Shown here: positions 1 to 12,100 of the stretch, one piece after another
Layout: each line of letters begins with the position of its first letter
Position numbering within the stretch: the first letter of the stretch is position 1
Assembly: GCA_019916065.1 (NCBI GenBank)
Contig: CM034233.1
Span: 39,472,862 to 39,536,861 of the forward strand
Direction of reading: 5' to 3'
Source of the DNA: Vitellaria paradoxa
Lineage: Eukaryota > Streptophyta > Magnoliopsida > Ericales > Sapotaceae
DNA length: 64,000 bases
Notes under the pieces: model-generated
What the model was told of the DNA's origin: nothing
Database searches by the model: none
Seen by the model: only the letters and a program-made list of their open reading frames with translations
Made by a program: the position numbers and the translations under genes

Positions 1-815
1 CCTTGACCTGCCTAATTGTCAAAACGTGGGTGGCTGGTCTCCTTTGCCCCTTAATGAAATAGTCCACAAAATGCTTGCCGAGTTGGGAAAAACTAGCAAT
101 CATGCCTGACTTAATCTCATTGAACCATAACTTAGCTTGGCCTTTGAGTGTACTAAAAATACTTGACGCATAATCTCATTAAGATAAGCATGTATACGCA
201 TCAAAGTCTTAAATGTCTCCAAGTGGTCAAAAGGATCTTTCTAACCATTAAAGAAATCAAGCATAGGTATCTTAAATTTCAATGGTAAAGGGCAAGCCAT
301 CACTGCGTTAGAGAACGGTAAATCTATTTTATCGATCGCATCGTCTATCATGTTAGGAGCTCGGACAGTTACGAGAACACTTGCTTTTAACCCTACATGG
401 CCCTCATCCGTTCTTCCCATGGATTGGCATTTGTCTCCTTTACACTAGTCGCCTCAATACTCGACATGTTAGTCTGGTTGCCTACCAGTCCTCTAGTATC
501 GATGGCCTTATTTCTCTTTTGGTCAAACTCGTGGTTCCCTGTAAGGGACTTCATTCTCTCCAACAACTCCACCCCATTGAAGCCATCCACCTCTCTAGGT
601 CCTTCTCTATTAACTTTAAAATCTCCTCTGCCATTTCTGCTATTGACGTGAGGATCTGCTAGTGGTGGGGCGTCTATAGCATTTACTCGCTAAAGTTCGC
701 ATCATTGCCATCATCTCGGCCATCGCCTTTCCATGGCTATCATCCTATCGTCATTCTGATTCTCCATTGCCACTGCTAACTCTGTAAATTTGTCTCCTCT
801 AGAAGGTCTAATCCA
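1..815 (-). pseudogene. Element A: Tat-type gag, truncated by window edge
   Basis: Read on the minus strand this encodes the capsid part of a Ty3/gypsy gag. The reverse complement of about 300-1 reads as phrases such as KFKIPMLDFFNG, then LVHSKAKLWFNEIKSGMI and LGKHFVDYFIKGQRRPATH, the typical order of a Tat gag capsid. The region nearer 800-640 reads as a Met-, Glu- and Arg-rich stretch like the N-terminal coiled coil of these proteins. Stops and frameshifts break it (one stop falls in the FFNG-KDP stretch), so no long ORF remains. The C-terminus and pol lie beyond the left edge. It cannot be the gag of element B, whose pol lies upstream of it on the same strand and whose own gag is at 54-57 kb. 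Family call is from motif memory. Confidence 0.7.
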
Positions 816-834
816 ATCTTGAGATGTAGCTAAA

Positions 835-1420
835 TCCACTGATGTTGTGCTTATCAAAAAGTCTTCGATGCTTAAGTTAGCTAAGGAGTTAAGAGAAAAT
901 ATTTTGGTAAAATTTTATTAAGGTAAGAGTATTGTTCCTGAATACTTGTAAAAGGAGGGTATATACATAGAGATATGGAATCTTACATGAAATGGGTGTG
1001 TAGCAGCCACATATAATCATGTCATTCTCTCCAATTAGATGATGCCACTTGTATTGTAGATCCTAAAGTTGATTCTCTAATTAGTTGGCCAAAACTGTTA
1101 AGATGTAATCAGCAATTTTACAGATGCATATCTTAGAATACATCAGGAGATAGTTATGTATGTGGTCCGTGACACAAGCTATTTTGTCCATTCTTGGGGC
1201 CACATCGTTCGGATCCAATCGGTACTTATTTCATTCCGTCGACTTAGGTTATGACTTGGGGCGAGTTATGGCCTGGTTCGGTTGGATTATTCTGATAGTT
1301 TGGGAACCACCTTATCAACTCCCATTCATTTCTTTGTTTGAAATGCTGAATTTGGCTTGTCTTTGTGGAGGTTGCCATAAGACTGCTGGGAAAGAAATGC
1401 TATTTTGAAAAAGTACATAC
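835..1420 (-). repeat. Possible 5' LTR remnant of element A
   Basis: This non-coding stretch lies just upstream (minus strand) of the element A gag, where a 5' LTR belongs. A segment around 880-960 resembles, weakly, the transcribed-start part of the LTR of element B (57930-58010), including a TATA-like run read on the minus strand. I could not find a clean primer binding site or TG/CA ends, so the limits are guesses. It may equally be unrelated intergenic sequence. Confidence 0.3.
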
Positions 1421-1429
1421 ATACATTTA

Positions 1430-2060
1430 TGCACCAAAAATACTTGTTAGAATGATGTGAAGACTTGTGTACTTGTCATTTTAAATGAGAATACCCACTA
1501 AAATGCATCCTAATTACATAATTATCATTGACATATTATTTTGATATTTTTTAATAAATTATTTTAGTAGAATAATATTTTTGTTACTAGGATTGATGTG
1601 CACGTAATTCTCATTATATAAATATAAGGCGTGAAAGGCTAGGGTAAAGGCCCAAATAAGATGATGTAGTGCAGAAGCGTAGGGTGGGGCATTTTTTTTT
1701 TTTTTTTTTTTTTGCATTTTTTGCAGGCATGGAGAGTGACAAATTCAGCATAGTCATTTTTTTTTTTTTTGTGTAAGATTCTATTTCAATCCCTTCCCTT
1801 TGTGATTTTACCAAAGACTTGGTTCAATAAGATTTTTTTCCCATATACAATGAAGAGAATATCTAAAAGTGTGATCAACTCAATCAAGTCTCTTAGGGGA
1901 AGGAAAAACCTAAAGCTTTGTTTGGAAACATTCCGCTTTTGAAGTTAATTTAATTTTAAAATAAACAATTGATTTGATTTGATTTGATTAAATTTTATAT
2001 TTGAAACACATTTTGAATTTAAAAATTGAATTAATTTAGTTTAAGAGAAATATCAAGTTT
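1430..2060. other. AT-rich gap with poly-T tracts, no gene
   Basis: No coding sequence is supported. The stretch holds a run of about 22 T at 1692-1713, a second T run near 1757-1770, and a short TTGAT-type repeat near 1970-1990. The poly-T tracts could be the A-tail of an old minus-strand non-LTR element or simple slippage. The 3' LTR of element B should lie here if B were complete, but nothing matching its 5' LTR (57722-58220) is visible, so B is probably truncated at its 3' end. Confidence 0.5.
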
Positions 2061-2089
2061 GAACATGATAAATAGGAAGTAGAAAATAT

Positions 2090-2870
2090 GAATTCATGCC
2101 TTTTTGAGCTGTTGCTGATAAGGAGCCATCTGAATTCAAGGAAGGTCTTTTGAGTGTTACATCGTTGTTTTCTTACAAGAAAGCCATGGTTTGAATAGTA
2201 GGCATGACAATTTCTAGCGATATAATCACTTTCGTCCCATAAGCTAGTGAAAACGGGGTCTCCCCTATTGATCGGTGAGGTGTAGTGCAGTAGGCCCGAA
2301 ATACGATTGGCAACACTTCCACCCAATGCCCCTTAGCCTCTTCTAAGCGCTTCTTGATACCGTTCAGCACTATTTTATTGGAGACCTCAGCTTGGCCATT
2401 ACTTTGAGGGCATACTGGTGTTAAGTAGTGATTGTGAATACCTAGATCTGAGCAGAAGTCTCTGAAGGTCGAATTGTTAAACTTGGTGCTATTGTCAGAA
2501 ATGGAGCTCCAAGGAACTCCATATTGTGTGATTGTGTTGGTGTCTTTGATGGTGTTTAGAGGTTCAGCTTCATTTAATTTACTGAAATAATTCTTTGCTA
2601 CAAGAAACCAACGCTGACCACCCGGTGCCATGGGCAATGGACTGACTATGTCTAGTCTCCATTGTGCAAAAGGCCTGGGACTGGTAAGGAGAGTCATATC
2701 TTGAGCTGGTTGATGAGAAATTGGGGCAAATTTCTGATAGTAGTAACACTTCATTGAGTGCTGTACAAAATCTTTCTGCATATGGGATAACCAATACCTT
2801 GGGAAATAGATTAGGCAGCCATAGATCGCCCCTTAGTGTGCACCCCACAACTACCCTCATATATTTCTTT
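2090..2870 (-). pseudogene. Element B integrase (decayed)
   Basis: The longest open part (2173-2781, 202 aa) holds the DDE integrase core. The first Asp is in LDIVSPLP, the second in SDNSTKF and the Glu in SNGQAEVSNK, with normal spacing. Upstream, the end of the zinc-binding HHCC module is visible as KCYYYQKFAP, with one of the two cysteines lost. Downstream the reading continues to about 2090 with a tail rich in Asn and Leu, as in Tat integrases, and then fades. The enzyme would insert the cDNA copy into host DNA. Frame breaks near 2580-2780 and the missing Cys make it inactive. The motif evidence for integrase is strong. Confidence 0.88.
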
Positions 2871-3980
2871 TAACATTTCTTGAACTTGGTTGGGATGGAC
2901 ATAAAGCAGATACGGGCTACTGAATGATTTCTTGTATAAGTTCTAATTAACAGATAGGTAAAATCTTGAAGCCTTAGTTCTGATCTTTATAGCCTCTTTC
3001 TTATCTTAAGGAAGCAAATCATTCTTCAGATATTACACAATCGGGTCCATCCAACTTAGCACAGCAGAGTTCATTTGTGTAGACTTCTTAGTCATTGCTA
3101 TGCTTAGAGAAAATAGTCTCTCTGTTATGATATTTTTTGTCTTGTTTTATTGATCGGCTGAGCCCAAAGTTGCCAAAGTATTCGCTCGACTATTGTCGCT
3201 CCTTCCAACTAACTTGAGTTACACTGATCAAATTTGTTTATTAGGGCATGAGGTTGCTCATAATATTTCGTCATGTTATCTGATTGGACTTTGTACTGTT
3301 CCTTGAGCTGACTGATGACTAATTGAGAATATGAAGCCAAAATCACTCTTCTAGCATTTTATCCTAATGCTAGCTTGAGCTTGATTAATATGGCTTTGAG
3401 TTTAGCTTCATTATTGGACGCCTAGGATTACAGTTCTACCACATGCTCATCAACTAAACCCTCAGGAATGTTAGTACCACCCTAGCACCTGAGCCGTTTT
3501 TCAATGAAGCACAATCTACCAAGATCTTCCATACCTCTTTGCTAGTCACCTCCATGATGTTTTAAAGGCCAGCAGTAGAAGGGGGAATGAACTTAGCCAC
3601 AAAATCTGTAAACTCTTGCCCCTTTATAGCTGTTCAGGGCATGAAATTGGTTTTGTAGGCCCTGAGCTCAATTGCCCATCTTGCCATTCTTCCTGAAAGA
3701 TTAGCTTTCCTCAAAATGCACTTGAGGGGATGTAGGTGATGACTACCACTGGGTAGGCTAGAAAATAGTGTGAGGAGGTATCTTAGCTCAGCTCCGACTA
3801 GAGTTTTACTGACGTACCAACTGTTGCACTTTATCTTTTTCCCTTACTAAGTCTGTACTGACTAAGTGCTTGGACACTATCAGATACAGATGCAATGTTT
3901 CTCCGGGCCATAGAGTTGATAATAATGGAGGGGAAGTTAAGTAAGCCTTTAGTTCCTCAAGTGCTCGATCACATTCTTCG
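2870..3980 (-). pseudogene. Element B tandem RNase H domains (decayed)
   Basis: No ORF survives, but the reverse complement of about 3470-3240 reads as SNNEAKLKAILIKLKLALG followed by a segment ending QLVISQL, a close match in form to the archaeal-like RNase H unique to Tat elements (pattern NNEAEYEALLAGL...DSQLVVNQ). The stretch between this and the reverse transcriptase (about 3980-3560) has the place and length of the ordinary Ty3 RNase H and connection. These domains degrade the RNA strand of the RNA-DNA hybrid. The second domain is my main reason for calling element B a Tat relative. Confidence 0.65.
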
Positions 3981-4891
3981 TCTTAATGTAAGATGCGCAT
4001 TCCTTTGAGCAATTTGAAGAAAGGTTTGCACTGGTCAGAAGCTCTATTGATGAAATGGTTAAGTCCTGGTGCCATTCCAATTAGATGTTGGACCTCCTTC
4101 ATTATGGTCAATCGGCGAAGTTTCTGTATGGAGGCAATTTGATTGGAGTCAGCCTTTATCCCTTTGCTTGGACCAATGATTAGTTCTAAATTTGCTTTTG
4201 ATAAATATATCGTCAATGTATACCTTCATCGTCTTTCCAATCTAAGAGTTGAACATTTTGGTGGCTAGCCTTTGGTAGGTGACTCTAGCATTCTTCAGTC
4301 CAAATGGCATCACCTTATAGTAGTAGATTCCACAGGGAGTGATGAATGTCATCTTCTCTTGATTGGGCTTGAACATGGGGATTTGGTGATATCCTTGGTA
4401 ATCATTAAGGAAGCTAATCATTTCATGCCCAGCGGTGGCATTAACTTGATGGTCGACCTTCAGCAAAAGAAAAGGGTATTTCGAATATGCCTTGTTAAGG
4501 TTGATGAAGTCTACACAGACATTCTATTTGCTATTTTCTTCTTGATGACGACCATGTTGAAGAGCCACCTTGGATAGTTTACCTCTCTGATCGCATTAGC
4601 TTCCACTAGCTTCCGTACTTCCTCAATCACAACTTCAGTATATGCTAGAGAAAACTATCGCCCTTTTTGGGTGACCAATTTCATGGTCAGGAGTACGCTA
4701 AGCTTATGACTCATGACTTTGGGATTAATTCTAGGCATTTCATATGGTGTCTAGGCAAAGAATTCTAAAATCTTTTTTAATTGCTATACTAACGACTGCT
4801 TCTCATGGCAAGACAAATTCTTTTTGACCAATAAGAAATCTTCAGGTTGGATTCATGTATAAGAATGGACTCCAAATCTTCTATTATTTTC
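3980..4891 (-). pseudogene. Element B reverse transcriptase (decayed)
   Basis: Read right to left: a linker ending in MPRINPKVMSHKLSV (the MPGI...H+L motif at the start of Tat RT), then AIREVNYPRWLFNMVVIKKK, the polymerase block FLNDYQGYHQIPM, and the YxKVMPFGLKNA motif. The catalytic YIDD is at 4209-4220, followed by the DIFIKSK strand and the thumb/connection LIGMAPGLNHFI. This is RNA-directed DNA polymerase of a Ty3/gypsy element. A premature stop falls after the MSV block at about 4500 and there are frame changes, so it is dead. Its upstream end abuts the LTR of element C at 4892. Confidence 0.88.
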
Positions 4892-5885
4892 TGTCACAAC
4901 TAGATCTGTATGTCGGGCTGACGGGGTGCAGGTCATTTGTCTTTATTGCGACTTAGTGCATCCGAGATCGCTTAAGTGATAAAGATTAGATTTTGATTTT
5001 GAAAATAAGGCCTAAATGCAGAGACTTGGAGTCACCACCCAATACTTTCAGAATGAGTATGTCGAGAAGCCTGAGTTTTAATTCTAATTTAAAATGTTTT
5101 AGTTATGTTTTTGAAAATGTGATGAAAATGGTCCTTTTAATAACTCTTGATTAGTCTATACAATAAAAAATAATGGGTTTAGAGGTTCGGCTACGCACAA
5201 AAATTATTACACTTGGATACCTAGGGATATTCAGAGTCCATTTCCACTTTTCCCAGTCATAGTCTCATAAAATAACATTTTTGTGTATAATGTTCAACAC
5301 ATACAACCCTAAATGCATATGACGCATAAGATGTGAGGCCGTAAAGCCTAGATCGACTGTGTAAGTGAATGGTAATGTCCGCCTATCAGGCAGTGATGCA
5401 CCTTAGGAGATTCTATATGTTGATTTGACTCTAAATATAAGTTAAAGACAAAATCTACAAGTAGGGATGAGATTTGAATTGAGAATCTATATTAAATCAG
5501 GTATATGGACTTATATAATCCTTATGCAAGAGAGTGTGTGTGTGTGCACGCGCTTGTGCTGAAAATAAAGTGTGGATCAAAAGATGGTTTATGAAGATCG
5601 AGGTGACCAGACTCAAACTATTTGCTCAATCTTCCTACGTACCTAGTGAAGAAATCAGGTCAACATAGTTCAAATCTATGGCCTGAACTATGTGTACTCT
5701 TAATGCTAGATGTGTATTAGAGCCTCGCTCCAAGTGTAGGTTGCGCCTCACGCAAATGGTCTATAAAGAATGTGGTCACCTAACTCAAACTATCTGCTCG
5801 AGCTACCTATGTATCCAATGATGGGATCAGATCAACGTAGCTTTACAATAGCCTCGCGTAAATGTGATATGCAAATGTGTATATG
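4892..5885 (-). repeat. Element C: 3' part of an Ogre/Tat-type solo LTR
   Basis: The reverse complement of 5040-4892 aligns by eye with the last 150 bp of the LTR of element D: both have GTGGTGACTCC, a GGCC(C/T)TATTTT run, AGGCGATCTC, GCAATAAAGACA and an end in TGTGACA or CACAACA. Thus a related LTR lies here in the opposite orientation, ending at 4892. The flank TTTTC (4887-4891) would be its target duplication, but no matching right copy is evident. The LTR is split by element D at ATATG (5881-5885, repeated at 42485-42489) and continues at 42490-45425. A short TG/CA microsatellite is at about 5527-5550. No internal region follows, so it is a solo LTR or a deleted element. Confidence 0.72.
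5881..5885. repeat. Target site duplication of element D, left copy
   Basis: ATATG immediately precedes the TG start of the D 5' LTR. The same five bases follow the CA end of the 3' LTR at 42485-42489. Confidence 0.88.
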
Positions 5886-7472
5886 TGCAGACACCTCATT
5901 TTTGACCGGTACTTTGTGTATTTTTTAAATTTATTCTGATAAGAACATATCCTTGTAAATATTAAATTTTGTCTCCAAAATATTTTTCATAATTTTTCTT
6001 AAGCATTAGACAAGGAAATTAGCTCGAATTTAGTGCAAGAAATTGTTAGGTAAAAAATGACCATTGTGTCCCTAAAAACAAAACAGAGTTAAATTGAAGG
6101 CCCAAATGAAGTCAAAACTTTGTAGGATTTTAAGAGGACATTTAACTAGGGGAATTCAACTTTCTTACATTGAAAAATTGGTCAAATTCAAGTTTCAAAA
6201 GTCAATTGCTTCTAGAAGCCAAGTTGGGAGGTTACCTACAAACCTGCAGAGCAACATTGACTGGTATGACCAATGAAGTGACAAACATCATTGGGACCTT
6301 CAAATCAAGCCAGAAGATTTCAAAATTGCACCAAAATGTCAAAGACATATTTCTTAAGGTAAGGGGCAATGTTAGATTATGCATGTTCAAATTTTTAGGA
6401 AGCCCCTCCGAAGTTAGGATTTCAAAATTTGTTAATTATCTATAAATTCATAGAGAGGCCTAGCAATCATTCCAAGTGCATTTTTGGAATCCTTATACTT
6501 GATTTTAGTTGGTGAGGTCCTTCTATGTATACCTGCAAAGGTTATAGAGAGGATTTAGTGCCCCTTCTTCATTTCAGCTCGTTTCGGAGTAGCATTTCTC
6601 AAATGAATATAACTCAGTCTTGGAAAATCCAAATTTGATCAAGTTTTGACCTAAACGGTCTAAATTGCTCCAAAAAGTGCCCAGGTGGTCTCGGAAGCTC
6701 CCAAAAACTGCATAGAAGGTCTTAGAATGGCCTGAAACTATCAAAGCAGAACCCGAACTTAGTCAAACTTGGCTCGAGCCTGGGGTTTACGCTAAATGGC
6801 CAAAAATTTAAGTCTAGCTGCCACTTTGCTTGCTACCAAGCATGGTGGCATGCTGTTTTGCCTGTCTAGGATTGCAGGACCTCTTGCTTGGCATATAGAA
6901 CCCCTTAGGAAACATTATTGCCAAATAGGCAAAACATATCACTACGTTCATACACATGAACTACAATTGGCTTGATTCTCAATTGAGATATGTAGGCAAC
7001 CTAATCAGGTGCAGGCATCTCACATCTCATGGATCATATGCATTCAAAGTTTGTTTTGTTATGATTCCAATACACTAGATATTATTTAGTGAGATTATAA
7101 TTATGAAGGGTGGCAAAGGATTCTGGATATCCCAAGGTAATCTAGATGCGTCAGTTTTTGAATGTAACCGAACTCCCGAATCTTGTATCTTTGATTATAG
7201 ATTGAATTGGAGTCGCTAAAAGGGCTTTTTAATTATATTTTTTAAAACATAAAAATAATAATATTTTAAAGAGGTAAATTCGGGTTTCATGATACACCCA
7301 TTTTAGTAAGTATCAAGTTGCGATTCCTTGATTTATGACTCTGGACCCTATTTTAAACCAAAAAAAAAAAAAATCAATTTTTAAACATTTGGGCGATCTT
7401 GGATTCACCGTGGCATGTTAAAGACACAAGGCCCACACTTGTTCCACCTAGTGCGCGGATTCGGTCGCGACA
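5886..7472 (+). repeat. Element D 5' LTR
   Basis: It starts TGCAGACACC and ends GGTCGCGACA, 1587 bp. It aligns with 36130-42484 (3' LTR) through blocks such as the segment around GACCATTGTGTCCCTA and the end block with AACCGAACTCCCGAATC. Compared with the 3' LTR it lacks about 140 bp after 6270 and about 1.7 kb near 6896, including the stem-loop and tandem-repeat parts. Purine and TATA-like elements are not clear enough to place a promoter. The small ORFs within it are chance. Confidence 0.85.
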
Positions 7473-7474
7473 GC

Positions 7475-7492
7475 TGGCGGCTTCACTGTGGA
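7475..7492 (+). promoter_or_regulatory. Element D primer binding site, arginine-tRNA type
   Basis: TGGCGGCTTCACTGTGGA lies two bases after the LTR end. It resembles the TGGCGACTCCACTGGGGA site that Ogre elements use to pair with the 3' end of a tRNA-Arg to start minus-strand DNA synthesis. Three or four mismatches are consistent with age. The family assignment is from memory. Confidence 0.75.
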
Positions 7493-9024
7493 AATTGATT
7501 TCTATTTTTGTGGGTTCAATCTTAGTTTCCCCTCTTTACACTTATAATCGTATGCCAAAATCTCTAGTTTATTTAAATCAAAACATACAAATTCAATTTC
7601 CTTAGGATATATAAATATTTTGCACAAATTATAAATTTTATTTATTTTATAAGGCGCATGTATAGATATATAAATATTTTTATATGCACTAACATATGTA
7701 AAGTTTAAATTGTATAAAGTTTATTTGTTTTGCAGGATGCATGTTTTACTGCATTCCTTATAATATCATAAAATCCGTTTTCTCCTATTACACACACCAC
7801 ACTTCATTGAGCATAATTTTGCATATCCCTTTTTCACCTTTTAGTTAGTTGAGGGAGGTTAGTAGGTCCCTCCAGGATGTGGCTGTATATACAGTCCTCT
7901 TGGCAGGCCTACCAAACTTCTTCCTGACTGGATCACCAATCCGAGAAAGTTTTCTTCGAAAAAATGGAGGTTTGAAGATTTGGTAACCATTAATCTTTTT
8001 AGGTTGCATTAAGTAAAGCCTTGAATCTCAAGTCACATATAGTTAAGCTATAAGTTAGAGCCTCACGAAATCCTATCATTAGGAACACTGGAGAAAAAAG
8101 TACTAACCCATTTGTTCACAATGTTTGCATTTATCCATTATTTTACAGTAAAGGAAACAACCCATTGTTATTTCCATATAAGTGATGAAACCTACCCATT
8201 TTTGTTAAGAGGATTTAATTCCTTAAACTGATCATTTCATGTAACATAAGAAAATTTTGTCATTTTAAATTTAGTTTTGTTCCATCTTTTACCTATTCAA
8301 AAATCTTTTTATAATCTATTTCAAAAATAGATTCTATTAGATCTTATTTCAAAATCTATCAAAATTTCCACCTAAAATGCTACCGGATTTGGGATAAAGG
8401 ATCTAACATGAAATCTTAGAATTTTTCCACTTGAAACTCTGCCAGACCAAAAGTAGAAAAAGTTCAAATTCACAAGTATTGTCAAAATTCTATTTAAAAA
8501 ATCTGCCATAGTTTCAACTTGAAACTCTACTGGATTTTAGGTAGAATTATTGATAAACCTTTCACAAAAATTTGAGCTAGAACATACGAAGACCAATGGT
8601 CGATAAATGGACCTATGACACTCATTCAAATGAAGAGGAAGTTTTTAGAAGGCTTTTATTCAAGATTAAGGAATTAAAAGAATAGTTAGGTTTATTTTCC
8701 ATATGTAAGGATGTCCACTTTATATCCACTATTTTTATAAAGTGGACATCCACTTTATTTTGCATTTTTGTTTTTTCTTTTGATGATAATTTGAATAAAA
8801 AGAGGTAATAATTTTGGATTTTAATGATAAATTTTTTACATTTAATTGATATTCACTCATTTTTCTCTCAAGAGTGAGGATGACCCCATTAATAAAATTG
8901 AGAAGATTTTAATTTTGGAAGCATTATTTAATTAGTCTATTTTATTACAGGGACCATTGCTACAGATCGGTCACTTTGTCACTTACGTCGTTCTCCTATT
9001 ATCACAAGAGCTTGAGTTAGGAAT
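7493..9024 (+). other. Element D untranslated leader, no gene
   Basis: About 1.5 kb of AT-rich sequence between the primer site and gag, with no ORF that I can support. Long leaders are normal in Ogre elements, and some carry an extra ORF here, but none survives. The notable feature is a perfect 15-bp inverted repeat at 8709-8751. Confidence 0.6.
8709..8751. repeat. Perfect hairpin in element D leader
   Basis: GGATGTCCACTTTAT (8709-8723) and its exact reverse complement (8737-8751) are separated by 13 bases. As RNA this would form a 15-bp stem just upstream of gag. The loop itself repeats ATCCACT, part of the stem. It could be a packaging or translation element, or a chance palindrome made by a small duplication. 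Confidence 0.8.
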
Positions 9025-10735
9025 ATGGTTGAGATATTTGAAGTTTCTACTAATGTTACGTTTGGAAATCTCCCACCTATTAAAGTTTCATCCGAAATAG
9101 GCAGTCAAACACCACAATTTTCTCCACTTACAACTGGGTTTGCATCTAATATTGTTACTGAAACACCATCTATCATGGCCACTTTTTATGTCATTGGCCA
9201 ATCAAGTGGAGTTGTTCCATCTCTTTTTGGAACATTATTGACGAAAATTATTGGTATGATGACACCGCCAGTGATGCCCTTATCTAGGGATCAGGAAATT
9301 GCAAATCTAACAATGGCTCTTAATTGAGCAATAGCGCATGTTTTGACTTCTCAGATTGGTCAGATTCTACCTCCTCATTATCAGACACTGCTAATTTTAC
9401 AAATAGAACATCAAGATCACTTTAAAGAATATGAGGCTGATTATCAATTGGAAACCTCTCAGCCTGGACATACCTTCATATTTACAACTCTCCAGTTTCA
9501 GCCTTCTCAGCAGCAGCAAATTCTGTGTTCAAGAATGTCTCCTCTGTTCGAACAATTTTCAGCTTATCCAAGCTAAAACATGGGATTGTTTCAAGCACTT
9601 TCTTTCTCAATAGTAGTGTCGCAGTATTATCAACTTAGTCCTTCTTTTTACTGGCGATAGCAAGCACCATTAGTTTTTATTGACCCTTCTCTAATTTAGA
9701 AAATTAGAATCATTGAAGATGCTCTAGAAAGCTATTCTGGCACTCACATTTTTGGGAGTTCAGACTTTTAAAATCTCTATTTCTTTCTAATTTGAAGTGC
9801 CGCCACATTTAGAATGCTGGAGTTTCCTAAATACAATGGAGCAAGTAACCCTAATGCCTGTCTTCGACTCTTTGCTGGAGCCTTATATGGATATAATGAT
9901 AATCATTGTTTCATGATGTAACTTTTTCAACAAAGTTTGACTGGTCCAACCCTTCAGTGAGTTAGCAATTGATCGTTGTTTGCTAATATCTATGAAGAAA
10001 GAAGACAAGGAAACTTTTAGAACTTATGCCTTCAGATGGCATAAAAGTGTCTCACAAGTAGATCCCTATTTCACTGATAATAGGTTTGTTCGAATTTTCG
10101 TATAGACCCTGAAGGGGCTTTACTTTGATAGAATGTTTGCAAACTTGCACTGTTCATTATTTGAATTGATCATACAAGAAGAGATGATTGAAGAAGGCAT
10201 CTGTTCTGGCGGATTAATAGATCCTTGCTCTAAGTCTACTGATTCTACTAAGAAGGTTTATAGTAAGATAGAAGCTAGAAAGGAGGTAGAAATGTCAGCC
10301 ATTTTACCACCCAAATCATCAAACCCGTTCTCTTTGTCAGCAACACCATCTGTTCCATAGCGTCTGCCTAAGGGGCAATGGAATAATAAACAGTAGAGGT
10401 TTCCACCAAGACAAAGAAGAGCCTTTTCAAGCTTGGCATGCACATAGACCAAAGCTTATTAGCAGCTTTTGGTGGCACAACAGATTAAACTACTTCTGTA
10501 TAGAGTTTTGACTCCCCCATTTTCTAGAAATTATGATCCATCAAAGAATTATGCATATCATGGTGGATCTCGAAGCTATAATACCGAGGATTGTTTTACT
10601 CTAAAGCATAAGATTCAAGATATGATAAATAATGAGCTTATAGCTGTGCATACTCAAACTACTCCTAGTGTTACTACTAATCCTTTGCCCAACCATGTTA
10701 CAATCAAAGCTGTGTTTTAAGAGGTAGCGTTTGAT
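9025..10735 (+). pseudogene. Element D gag (decayed)
   Basis: Open pieces are separated by stops at 9325, 9574 and later. The N-terminal part (9025-9560) is Ser/Thr/Pro- and then Gln-rich. The capsid core is clear at about 9990-10200: KKEDKETFRTYAFRWHKSV, then TLKGLYFDRMFANL and EEMIEEGI, the standard order in Tat/Ogre gag. The C-terminal part (10469-10717) has YAYHGGSRSYNTEDCFTLKH, the Ogre equivalent of a zinc-knuckle region, with His and Cys but not a full CCHC. Gag forms the virus-like particle that packages the element RNA. The identification is firm, and the gene is not functional. Confidence 0.85.
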
Positions 10736-12100
10736 ATGTCTTGTTTGATTGGGGAGGAAGGAACAATTGTACGGATCAGATCTAGTGAGGTATTTCACTC
10801 TCTTTGTATGATCGCTACTCTTAGTACAGATGCTTTTCAACAAGTTGACCTCCTTCAACTTGTAGATCCCGTTTAGCTCAGATGTTGCAATAGTTTACTG
10901 ATCCCTTTTGTCCCTCTCTAGAATCACATCAGTATACTCCTCTCCCACCAATTCTTGACCAAGATTATCTTAAATATACTCCCTTACCACCAACTTAAAC
11001 CCCTTATTATCCTACTTAACCCTAACCTTCACCAGTAAATTCACTTAGATCATTCGAGTATACTCCTCTTTCACTATAATACATTCCTTATTCACTTGAA
11101 TCACCCAGTTATACTCCAAGATCCCCCATTTATCAACCAAATTCACCAAGAAACCAAGCAGGTATTTCCAAATATACTTCCTTATTACCATCCCATGAAC
11201 CTATCTCATCTAGACATGTTCATCCTTTTACTTCTGATTACACATCAACTGATACTCGTCCAAGCTTTATACCACTTTTATATCCTACTACCACTTCATC
11301 TCAAGGAGTCATTCTAATACATGCTTCAGCAACTTACACATTTTTTTCCAACTCCTCAAATATTAGTGTTAGATAAATACAACTCTTGGATCTCATCGCC
11401 ACAATCAACAAGATTAGCACCAAGTAATCAACTTTCATCTGACAGGAATAGCGGACTGGAGTCTATCTACAATCCTCATGATCCCCCAAGGTTGATTCGT
11501 TATAGAGGGCAGACCAATGTGAAGTCATCAGGTTCATCTTTTGGAGATATCACCATGATTAAAATTGTTGCTCAATTACAAGATTGCTATGTATAGATGA
11601 TTGGTAAGGAAGGAGAAAAAACTAGTATAAAGAAGAATTCAGAGAGTTTGGTTATTGCTATGGCTAGCATTGATAATAAGTCATTAAGTTGCATCATCCA
11701 AGAAACATCGAGTAACCTCTTTTGTTTCCAAAGTGAGGTTTACTTTGCTAAGACTACCTCATCAGTAGATCAAGGCTTTTATTCCCACTTTGCTGCAATT
11801 GGTTATCAGGACTATATTTGCATCGCTTCAAGCCTTTGACTCTAAATCATTGAAGGAACTGGAACCATTTTGTACCACCGTTTTTCCATCTTCCTCTAAT
11901 CCAACAACACTCCTAACTCCTTTTATGGTATTACCTTTGCTGCAACAGTTAACAGTGAATGACAAATAGATGGTCCCTTGGGCTTATCCTCTAACTAATA
12001 ATCTAGGTAGAGCTATAACAGTTAAGATAGATTTGATCACCGGGTCAAATCGAGTGTATTCTCCTGAGAAGAGGAAAAAAAAGAAAGAGAGATTCCAAGA
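10736..12100 (+). pseudogene. Element D gag-protease linker, Pro-rich (decayed)
   Basis: The sequence reads, with stops and frame changes, as repeated YTPLPP-type and Ser-Pro phrases at about 10920-11300. Then comes a segment PPRLIRYRGQTN near 11490 and a region running to 11839 with no recognised domain. Ogre polyproteins have a long low-complexity linker here, so I treat it as part of gag-pol rather than separate genes. The short ORFs at 11096, 11321 and 11597 are fragments of it. Confidence 0.55.

Noticed and set aside
1692..1770. Poly-A tail of a LINE or SINE on the minus strand
   Set aside because: No adjacent LINE coding sequence, Pol III boxes or target duplication could be found.
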